Shown here one piece after another: positions 56,926-64,000 of a stretch of 64,000 bases of DNA (the first letter of the stretch is position 1; each line of letters begins with the position of its first letter). The DNA lies in the NCBI GenBank assembly GCA_963790585.1, contig CAWBOY010000002.1, forward strand, positions 620,001 through 684,000, written 5' to 3'. The notes under the pieces are model-generated. The model made no database searches and was not told the DNA's origin. It worked only from the letters and a program-made list of their open reading frames with translations. Source of the stretch: CAWBOY01 sp963790585. Lineage in GTDB: Bacteria > Planctomycetota > Planctomycetia > Gemmatales > Gemmataceae. Made by a program: the position numbers and the translations under genes.

Positions 56926-59615
56926 TCAAATACCTCCGGTTGCCTTCACCAATCCGGCGAGGGTCATATTCTCCGCGACGACATCATGCGGGATCAATAG
57001 ATACTTCCACGGCTTTCCACCGTGTTTCGATGCGTATGCGGAAGCCTGCTCGCACCAATTGATGCCGGCGTGCTTCTTGGCCAGAACCTCGGCGATGGTC
57101 ATTTCAGTTGCCTTCTTAGCCTCGATCATAAACACTACGTCATTGGTTTCGGCCACGAAATCCGGTACGTACTCTTGTTGATCGTGTCCGGCCTTGTAGA
57201 AGATTTGGAATTGGCCTTTTGCCGGGCGGAACCACCGCATCGCGTCTCGTTCCAAGATGATTGCCAGCTTCCGCTCGGTGTCGGACTGAAACTTGGTCAG
57301 CCGGTATAAGCTGCGCTCGAATCCCGAAAACAGAAACTGGGCAATCTTCGATTTATCCGCAGGTGGATAGCGGTAATCGAGTATCGTGTCTTTTGCATTG
57401 GCGGTGTATGCATCGGCCGGAGTTCTGTGAAGCCTTTCCTCACTTCGGCGTCATAGCCGGTTATTTCCTCCCAGAAATGCTCCATCATTTGCGAGTGAAC
57501 AAACACAGCGATCTTCTTCTGGTAAACCCGAAGTACCTTCCGAACCTCCCGCTCGTCATTGAGATAATCCTTCAAGTGGTTCACCGTCTGTATCGCTAGG
57601 TCGTAGAGCAGTTCGGCATGGTCGTCGTAAGAGATGTCATCAAAGTCTACCAACCCGCCGACGACATAGTCTTCCAACCGTTCCTCCTCAATTCCGCCAC
57701 GGCCCAGGCTGATACTCACCTGTTCACCCGTTCGCAGCGTTTGGGCAACGAGGTCGTCCGATGGCACTGGATACCGCAACGCGCCCAGGTTCAGCTTGAA
57801 CGGTTTGAACCCGCTCCGCACCTCGTCCTTCGGCATCACGATAATGCGTGGAATGTCGATTGTGCCTAGGACAACTTGCTCCGTCGTCTTGGCGACTACG
57901 TCGGCCACCATGTCTTCCTCGGTGAACAATTCCCGTTGGTGCGGGCTTAGTCGCCGCTTCACTTCCGCAACCAACTGTTGCTGAACCTCCTTCTTCTGAA
58001 GCGATGCCACAGTTGGAGCGACGTCAGTTTTGTTCTCGAATGAGCGGATCACCTCATAAGCGACCCTGGCGACCTGCTGCTCGGCTTCCGTTACGAAGTA
58101 TGGCGTTATGGGCGGTACGGCGGGGCCTCCGTCAGATGCCACCGATGACGGCTTCGACAGTCCTAGCTTCTCCGCGACAGTGGAAGGCGAAACGACCGTC
58201 ATCGTCTTCTGAGCCAATTGCGACGGGTCGAGCACAAGTTGTTGCAGTCGGATTGGCGAATCGGAGCGTTTCGCCTCGTCCACGATCTCTTGGAATTTGT
58301 CGTGTGCGATGATGTTCAGTCTATCCACCGTGCTGACGCCGGTGCGTTTGCCATATGGCAAGCGTAGGCCGCGGCCGATGCTCTGCTCGATTAGGATACG
58401 GGCATTCGCGGCACGAAGCGGAACGATGGTGTACAGGTTCGTTACGTCCCAGCCTTCTTTCAGCATGTTAACGTGAATCACAATTTCGGTCGGCTCATCG
58501 GTGTTCTCCACCCGCAGGAGCTTCTCGATCATCTCATCTTCCTTCGTGCCGGTCTGGGAGGAATCGACTTGAATGACGCGATCCTTGTAACGACCATCGA
58601 AGAACGTGTCGCCCTGGATCAGCTTCAGCAAATTTCCGGCGTGCGTGGTGTCGCGGGCAATCACCAATACGAATGGCTTTACAATCGGTTGGCTTGTCTG
58701 CCGGGCGTAGGTTTCTAGTTCTACTTTCACCTGCTCGTGCAGGTGCACTCCGTCTTCGAGCTTGAGCTGTTCGATCTTCTCGTTTGACATGCCCGCCGGG
58801 TTGAAGTCCTTACGCGTGACAACGGCCGGTTCTTTGACGAAGCCAGCGGCCATCGCTTTCGCCAGCGGGTAATCAACAATCACGTTCTTGAACGGAATTG
58901 CTCCCTTGCTTGTTTCCACGAATGGCGTTGCGGTCAGTTCCAGCCCAAGAATCGGCTTCAGGTCGTTAATCGCACGCCAGCCCGCACTCGCGCGGTAGCG
59001 GTGCGATTCGTCCATGAGCAACACGAGGTCATCAAGCTTACTCAGGTAGTCGAAATAGCTCTCGCCGATGTACTCCGAAAGCCGCTTGATGCGCGGAGAC
59101 TTACCGCCGCGAACCTCGCTGCTAATCTTCGAGATGTTGAAAATGCTGACCTTGCAGTCTTCTGGCCGGTCGAACAGCGTGCGTGCTTGGGATTCGTAGT
59201 TGTCGCCGGTGATAATGGTCGGCGGGTTGATGGCAAAGTCCTGAATCCCCTGGAACACATACTTCGGATGGGTGCGGTGGCTGAAGTCCGTAATGAGCTT
59301 GTTGTAAATCGTCAGGTTGGGGGCCAGCACGAAGAAGTTGCGGATGTTGTGCGCTAGATACAGGTAGCTGATGAATGCACCCATCAGCCGTGTTTTGCCC
59401 ACGCCAGTGGCCAGCGCGAAGCAAAGTGATGGAAACGTCCGCTCAAAGTCGGTAACGCCGGGATACTCTGCACGAATAGCCGCCAGCGCCACGTCGCGGT
59501 CAGAGTCCTTTTTCGGCGGGGCGATTTCGCAGATGCGGGCCAGGGCCTCGAGCGATTGCCTTTGCGGAGGCCGCAGACTGAGCCGACCCGCGACACTGTT
59601 GACGTGTCGGTTCAT
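56926..59615 (-). CDS. Type III restriction enzyme, Res subunit (frame broken once)
   Basis: The ATP-dependent helicase/nuclease subunit of a type III restriction system, acting with Mod. Walker A ATGVGKTRLMGAF lies near residue 68, DESH in LLMDESHRYRA near 200, motif III LTATP near 231 and motif VI SIGRGLRLPYGKR near 413. The frame ends at 57297, but ADAYTANAKDTILDY and SGFERSLYRLTKFQSD continue in another frame from about 57418, leading to the nuclease centre YVPDFVAETN and IEAKKA. The joined length of about 897 residues is normal. Its ATG overlaps the mod stop by 4 nt (ATGA), so the pair is translationally coupled. Confidence 0.92.
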
Positions 59616-61255
59616 GCGTCACCCCCTTCCATGCCCTCGAACAAGTGCGTTCGCGGTTTCTTTGGCGGCTTGGGCAGGTTCTCCACCTTCAGCGAATAGT
59701 CGTCGTGGCCCCACTCGCATTTATTTAGCACGGCTTTGGGAATCTTTTTCACCGTCAGCTTCGGCCAACGGTCGGGTTTGCCGCGAAAGGCACTGCACAG
59801 CACCAGCAGAGTGCGATTCTCGCCCACTTCGTCGGCAAGTTGCGACAGTTGCTCGGCGCTGAGCGTTTGCGTGGTGCAATAGAGGAAGTCCGTCTCCGTA
59901 CTGCGGCCTTGCATCCAGAAGATGCTGTTGCTCGGCTCGTAGCGGAAGCCTTCGAGCTTGCACAGCGCCTCCGCCAGCATCGCCGCGTTGTACTCCTTGC
60001 TGATGATCCACTGGCCCCACTTGTCTTGCATCAGCAGGCTGGGGGCGAGCCGGAAGTAGCGGAAGCCACCGCCCCCCTTCCAGCCGGTCGCCTCAGTGAC
60101 ACCGCCGGGGTCTTGCCCGTCGATCACCTTTTTCAGCCGCGGGATGATGTGCGTGTGGCAGTGCTCGCCGAGTTCGACCATGATCCAGCGGCGGCCCATC
60201 TTGTGCGCGACGGCCCCCGTCGTGCCGGACCCGGCGAACGAGTCGAGAACGAGGTCGCCTGGATTAGTGGCGAGTTGGAGAATACGTTGAATCAACCCCT
60301 CTGGCTTGGGTGTGTCGAAATTGGCGGCTCCATCAAATATCTCGTTTACATGCTTCTTTGCGCCATCATTTGTTCCGACATCGGCCGCATACCAGATTGT
60401 CTCTGGGGTGAGTGCGTCATCAGGGTTCTCCTGAAGGTATCTCTTGATTCTTGGCACGTTGGAACCATCTTTGCCGAACCAGATCCGACCGGCAGTGATT
60501 TCGTCTTTCATCCTCCCTTGGGTCAAGCGCCAACAGTTCCCTGCCGGGGGGTCCAATTTCCTCCCTGAGGGTGTTGTAAGTGTGTAGAACTGGCTTGCGG
60601 TCGCATGGCCAGCCTGTGCCAACGCGGAAATTGATTGCCACGGGCCGCGAGGATCGTTGTCGGGATTCTTGTAACGGGACAGCACTTCTTCGCTGAGAGG
60701 AAGGCCATTCATTACAGACTCAAACTGTTCCTTGTTCTTTGCGAACAACAAAACGTAATCGTGCTTGAAAGACAACGCTCGCCGGTTTTCTCGTGTTGTC
60801 CGCTTCTCCCAGATGATTGTTGCCAAAAAATTGTTTCGCCCGAAGACTTCGTCGAGAAGCACTCGAAGATAGGCAAACTCATTGTCATCGATGCTTAGCC
60901 AGATCGAGCCATCCGGCTTAAGCAGAGCTTTCAGGATATTGAGGCGTTCTCTAAGTAGAGACAGCCACAGGGAATGCTCGATGCCGTCGTCGTAGTGCTC
61001 GAACGCGGATCCGGTGTTGTACGGCGGGTCGATATAGATACATTTCACCTGGCCGGTGAACTCGGCTTCAAGGGCCTTGAGGGCGAGCAGGTTGTCGCCG
61101 AAGATGAGGCGGTTGTCGAACAGGTCGTTGGCCGTCACGCGCGCGTTGGCGACGTGCGACCGGGCCGGGTCTTCGAGGAGGATCCTCGGCTCTAGTTTTG
61201 GCCGCACCTCCTTGCCGATCCAGGTGAGTTCGAGTTTCTGTTTCCGTTGACTCAT
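59612..61255 (-). CDS. Type III DNA methyltransferase, Mod subunit
   Basis: Adenine-N6 DNA methyltransferase that also gives the restriction complex its sequence specificity. The catalytic motif is IDPPYNTG near residue 78 and the SAM-binding motif LDSFAGSGTTG near 338; the catalytic motif comes first, the beta order usual for type III Mod. The region between (about 100-320) holds the target recognition part. Length is 547 residues. It overlaps res downstream and the AIPR gene upstream by 4 nt each (ATGA), showing a single transcript. Confidence 0.94.
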   Translation of the reverse strand: MSQRKQKLELTWIGKEVRPKLEPRILLEDPARSHVANARVTANDLFDNRLIFGDNLLALKALEAEFTGQVKCIYIDPPYNTGSAFEHYDDGIEHSLWLSLLRERLNILKALLKPDGSIWLSIDDNEFAYLRVLLDEVFGRNNFLATIIWEKRTTRENRRALSFKHDYVLLFAKNKEQFESVMNGLPLSEEVLSRYKNPDNDPRGPWQSISALAQAGHATASQFYTLTTPSGRKLDPPAGNCWRLTQGRMKDEITAGRIWFGKDGSNVPRIKRYLQENPDDALTPETIWYAADVGTNDGAKKHVNEIFDGAANFDTPKPEGLIQRILQLATNPGDLVLDSFAGSGTTGAVAHKMGRRWIMVELGEHCHTHIIPRLKKVIDGQDPGGVTEATGWKGGGGFRYFRLAPSLLMQDKWGQWIISKEYNAAMLAEALCKLEGFRYEPSNSIFWMQGRSTETDFLYCTTQTLSAEQLSQLADEVGENRTLLVLCSAFRGKPDRWPKLTVKKIPKAVLNKCEWGHDDYSLKVENLPKPPKKPRTHLFEGMEGGDA

Positions 61256-63045
61256 GACCCGGCTCCCTCCGCACCGCCTGAGGGCGCTGTTGTCTTTTTC
61301 TGGTTGAGTCTCTTCATAGCACCGGATTTAAGACTCTGGCAATCATTTGAATTGCCGAGGACCGACTTGAAGTGCCGTGGCGACGTATAAGGTTCAGCGG
61401 CTGACACATACCCAACCTCCTGGGCCGTAACCCAGATCGCGTTTGCGATCTCCAGTGTTTGCGCAGCGGCCCTGGCCTTTTCCTCGTCCGTGAGGGCAAG
61501 TGTCTCCCCCTGTTCGAGATGCTCGCGCAGGAAAAGCAAACTCAGCACAAGCCAACGTGCGTTCTGGTAGAATTCGCGTCGTGCTCCGGCGGCGGGACGT
61601 TCGCCGTTCAGACGCTCGATGACGATTCGCCGTACTTGTACGGCCCGCCAGACTGTCCGAGAGGAGCGCTCCCGGCGGAACATCCTTTCGCACAAACTCA
61701 GTAACGGATCGCTCTTCGGGTACACCGGTTCGGCCGACCAGAGAACCTTTCGGTTGCTCAGTAGCATGGAGCAAAGGTCACAATCGTTCTCCCGTTCCAA
61801 GCACGTCAGAGCCGTTGCGGCTTCATCAAGGGTGAAGTTAGTAGCGTCCGAGTCAGGTACGTCGTCTGCTTCCTTGAAGTGGTAGTGAATTCCGTCCACT
61901 TCGAGCTGGAGGGCGATCCGCTTGTGTTGCTCGTCGAGGGCGGCGAAATCCCGTTGGCCGATCTGGTTCTGGAAATTGGTTGATTCCGTGATCCGCCGGG
62001 CGAAGGCGGTTTCGTCTTCGCACTTTTCCAAGGAGATGACTTTTAGGAAGACGAACCCATTGCCACCCGCCTTGGCGGCGTGGATCGTACCAATGGTCTG
62101 CGCCCCGTTGACGATGGAGAAGCTTCTCGCAGTGATCTTCTTTTTCTCGGCGTTGGCACGGTCGGTCGGCGCAACGTCCAGTTTCAGACAATACGCCGTC
62201 AACCCGTTGTTGAGGTAAAAAAAGTATTTCTCCTCTCCTTGCAAGGTTTCCTTGATGCGCTTGTTGACTTCCGTCAGCCCGTTATAGCGCCGAAGGTTAG
62301 CTTCAACGAGAGCGGTCCCGTGAGCCTCATAGAGGGCGACTACGTCGGCAACCCGAACTTGGCCGTAGATCGTTTGGTACGGTTCCGTTACCCAACCGGG
62401 CTTGAGTATTTCGAGTTCGACCTTATCTACCCCAGCTGCGGCGTCGGCCCCGGTGATCCAATCATGAATGCTGACGAGGCTGTATGTCCCAAAGTGAAGG
62501 AATTCGTCGCCGTGGTTGTAGCGAGACTCCAGCGTCTTGAAGAAACGAAGGCGGTCTTCTGAGACGGCGTTAATCCCGGAATAGACGAGCACAGCTTCAA
62601 CATGGAGGACGCTGTGGTCTTCAAAGAGTTTCTTGATGCGCGGTAGGCGCTTCACCCACGCCTCGTTCTTCAAGAACGCCTCCCATTTGCCGGACAGGAG
62701 GTTGTCGATGCCGTCTTTGAATTTGCTTGCCTCACCGAGTTCCGGCTCGCCCCGTCCGTTTTCGATGAACTTCGACTGGACAAGCCAAAGCGTGTTCGAG
62801 GTGGGTGAAAAATGCACGGCATCTATGCCGCCATCCCCACCGCCGTCAACGAGGGAGGCCGCAGCTTCGTCCGGCGTGGCACCGGTGAGCTTGTGCATTG
62901 CAAATGCCGCGAGCGCGCGGGAAAGGAAGTTGTTCTCCTTTTCCTGCGCCGTCTTGCCGCTGACCGCTGGCGGTACTTTGCCATCGAATACGGCGTGCAG
63001 GTGCTTCGGGATGTGGTCGATCTCGTACGGCTTTTCGACGATCAC
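61252..63045 (-). CDS. AIPR-family abortive-infection protein
   Basis: A 597-residue protein of the AIPR (abortive infection phage resistance) family. The N-terminal part holds a nuclease-like motif (GGIDAVHFSPTSNTLWLVQSKF split over residues about 73-95), followed by LYEAHGTALVEANLRRYNG and the family-typical NGAQTIGTIH and ESTNFQNQIGQRDF segments. AIPR proteins take part in several phage defence systems. The GTG at 63045 is chosen because GGAGGG lies upstream and it gives a GTGA overlap with the preceding gene, as for the other junctions here; the TTG at 63057 would not. Confidence 0.9.
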   Translation of the reverse strand: MIVEKPYEIDHIPKHLHAVFDGKVPPAVSGKTAQEKENNFLSRALAAFAMHKLTGATPDEAAASLVDGGGDGGIDAVHFSPTSNTLWLVQSKFIENGRGEPELGEASKFKDGIDNLLSGKWEAFLKNEAWVKRLPRIKKLFEDHSVLHVEAVLVYSGINAVSEDRLRFFKTLESRYNHGDEFLHFGTYSLVSIHDWITGADAAAGVDKVELEILKPGWVTEPYQTIYGQVRVADVVALYEAHGTALVEANLRRYNGLTEVNKRIKETLQGEEKYFFYLNNGLTAYCLKLDVAPTDRANAEKKKITARSFSIVNGAQTIGTIHAAKAGGNGFVFLKVISLEKCEDETAFARRITESTNFQNQIGQRDFAALDEQHKRIALQLEVDGIHYHFKEADDVPDSDATNFTLDEAATALTCLERENDCDLCSMLLSNRKVLWSAEPVYPKSDPLLSLCERMFRRERSSRTVWRAVQVRRIVIERLNGERPAAGARREFYQNARWLVLSLLFLREHLEQGETLALTDEEKARAAAQTLEIANAIWVTAQEVGYVSAAEPYTSPRHFKSVLGNSNDCQSLKSGAMKRLNQKKTTAPSGGAEGAGS

Positions 63046-64000
63046 GTTACCCTCCAACGGATCGAGAGAAGCCGTTCGAGGCTGACTCGCTGTTCGAGCT
63101 TGGCCTCCACGGACGCGATGAGCTTATCTCGCCGCTGTTCAATCTCGTCCTGGGCGGCGAACAGTTTTCTGCGTTTGTCATTCCGCTCTGATTCCAGTTT
63201 CTTAACCTGCCTTTGACCGGCGATTTTGTCTTCGAGGGTCAGTCCCGCCGACGCGGCACGGCGTACCTCCTTCAGTTGACGGTCGAGGTCTTTGATTTCG
63301 CGTTCAAGCCCCACCTTCAGGTCGTCGGCCCAGCTATCGAGCTTACTCGCTTCCTCTTCAAAGAGGCGGCCGTTCCGCTCGGAAATCTTCCGCCGCTCGT
63401 GCGTCTGTTGGCGATCGATCTCAGCCTCAAGCCGCGCATCCGGCGGAAAAGCCACCACGGGGCGAACTTCCAGGGCACTCAGAGAAAAGAACTTTCCCGC
63501 GACTTCGGCGGGGAGCATCCGCCCATCACTGGTGACTGCGGCGGCCAGCAGGATGTCCTCAGCTTGATCCATCGATTCAACGCTCAGCTTACTGACGAGC
63601 AATTCGCCGGTGGAGCCGCGGTACAGGTCCATCGCGCCGACCCGTGGACGCGTGCCATCCCGGTCGAACTCGACCTCGGCAGGGCCAGGCAGTCGCGCGA
63701 TTGCCTGCTGCACAAGACGCATGGCGAGCGGGTGGCCTAGGCGATACAGGTGAGCGTCGCCGGAGCGACGCGGCAGTTCGTATCGCCCGGTCGGTATGGC
63801 CAGTTCTGGGAACGGGTTGGCCGTCAGGTCGAACGACTCCTCCGATTCAGCGAAAACAGCATGGCCATTGAGTTCGTGGCGAGACAGCCGCATTAGCATC
63901 CGCTCGTACCGGGTCTGGAATCCTTCACTCGCGGATTTGGAAAACTTCAGCTTCTCGTGGACCTCCTCGTCGAAGTTTTCCAGCAGTTGCCTGCGAGTAT
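63042..64000 (-). CDS. SNF2-type helicase, C-terminal part (5' end beyond window)
   Basis: The frame is open to the window edge, so about 319 C-terminal residues are seen. It begins with LENFDEEVHEKLK, a segment I know from SNF2-family helicases in defence regions, then GRYELPRRSGDAHLYRLGHP and DQAEDILLAAAVTSDG. The last 120 residues form a charged coiled coil (DDLKVGLEREIKDLDRQLKE and KLFAAQDEIEQRRDK). Related helicases occur in DISARM (DrmD) and other islands, but no other DISARM gene is present here. It overlaps the AIPR gene start by 4 nt and is the first visible gene of this operon. Confidence 0.82.
   Translation of the reverse strand, partial: TRRQLLENFDEEVHEKLKFSKSASEGFQTRYERMLMRLSRHELNGHAVFAESEESFDLTANPFPELAIPTGRYELPRRSGDAHLYRLGHPLAMRLVQQAIARLPGPAEVEFDRDGTRPRVGAMDLYRGSTGELLVSKLSVESMDQAEDILLAAAVTSDGRMLPAEVAGKFFSLSALEVRPVVAFPPDARLEAEIDRQQTHERRKISERNGRLFEEEASKLDSWADDLKVGLEREIKDLDRQLKEVRRAASAGLTLEDKIAGQRQVKKLESERNDKRRKLFAAQDEIEQRRDKLIASVEAKLEQRVSLERLLSIRWRVT

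Larger units (their letters stand above)
50533..64000. mobile_element. Integrated genomic island at tRNA-Leu (right end outside window)
   Basis: A tRNA-Leu is followed directly by a tyrosine recombinase in the same direction, then by a cluster of conflict and defence genes with richer GC and different codon use in parts (notably 52.5-55.5 kb). None of the hairpin repeat families of the chromosomal part are seen here. A second copy of the tRNA 3' end, which would mark the far attachment site, was not found in the window, so the island probably ends beyond 64 kb. Confidence 0.75.

Noticed and set aside
59840..60568. Plus-strand open frame of 242 codons inside mod
   Set aside because: Antisense to the type III methyltransferase with both motifs intact; no start signal.
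56926..64000. DISARM system
   Set aside because: Only the SNF2-type helicase fits. The methylase is a type III Mod with its Res partner, and no drmA, drmB or drmC is seen.
1..64000. CRISPR array
   Set aside because: I saw no regularly spaced direct repeats and no cas genes; the repeats present are palindromic and dispersed.
50617..64000. Second attachment site (copy of the tRNA-Leu 3' end)
   Set aside because: I looked for the tRNA 3' end downstream and found no copy, so the island's right end must be outside the window or diverged.

Overview
The window looks like a chromosomal segment of a planctomycete. Two DUF1501 sulfatase-like Tat proteins, one of them behind a DUF1549/DUF1553 cytochrome (PSD1), many small secreted proteins of unknown role, a BBP2-type porin, a DUF1343/serine-hydrolase fusion and hairpin repeats at gene 3' ends are all typical of that phylum. 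The base composition is moderately GC-rich. Genus-level placement is not possible from the sequence alone.

Layout. 1-8.1 kb, plus strand: the end of a UvrD/PcrA helicase, then asd, truA, aroA and a secreted protein, and an aldehyde dehydrogenase. 8.3-16.3 kb: mostly minus-strand secreted or small proteins, an RRM RNA-binding protein, a GYF/zinc-ribbon protein and a BBP2 porin. 16.5-21 kb: a TIM-barrel epimerase, a FAH-family hydrolase and a two-component pair whose regulator has its DNA-binding domain first. 22-23.7 kb: a probable Kdo hydroxylase and ComF. 23.7-31.5 kb: a DUF4440 protein, DUF1501 and PSD1, a PQQ-type propeller and a membrane metallophosphoesterase. 31.9-40.4 kb: an S9 peptidase, a Tat protein, PilT, DinB, DUF4287/DUF5655 and a second aldehyde dehydrogenase. 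40.5-50.3 kb: truD, an orphan DNA methyltransferase with small neighbours, a NamZ-like fusion, a thioredoxin-like protein lacking its cysteines, a D-glutamate cyclase-like protein and an RluA synthase.

At 50.53 kb there is a tRNA-Leu(CAG), followed directly by a tyrosine recombinase. From there to the end of the window I read an integrated genomic island that continues past 64 kb. It has two parts. The first (52.4-56.4 kb, plus strand) is a six-gene putative operon: a nuclease-like protein, two small proteins that resemble each other, a helical protein with a hydrophobic tail, a 107-residue protein and a dual-specificity phosphatase. Three of these proteins together carry four copies of one short Gly/Ala-rich motif. 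I know of no described system with this composition and consider it the most interesting part of the window. The second (56.9-64 kb, minus strand) is a tightly overlapping defence operon: an SNF2-type helicase, an AIPR-family protein and a type III Mod and Res pair. A truncated AAA ATPase remnant lies between the two parts.

Two features cut across the window. First, about 20 single-site frame changes interrupt otherwise intact genes, including housekeeping ones (truA, aroA). Indel errors in the sequence are the simplest explanation, so split genes are annotated here as single units. Second, the part outside the island carries several families of long hairpins placed just after stop codons. 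I noticed none in the island.
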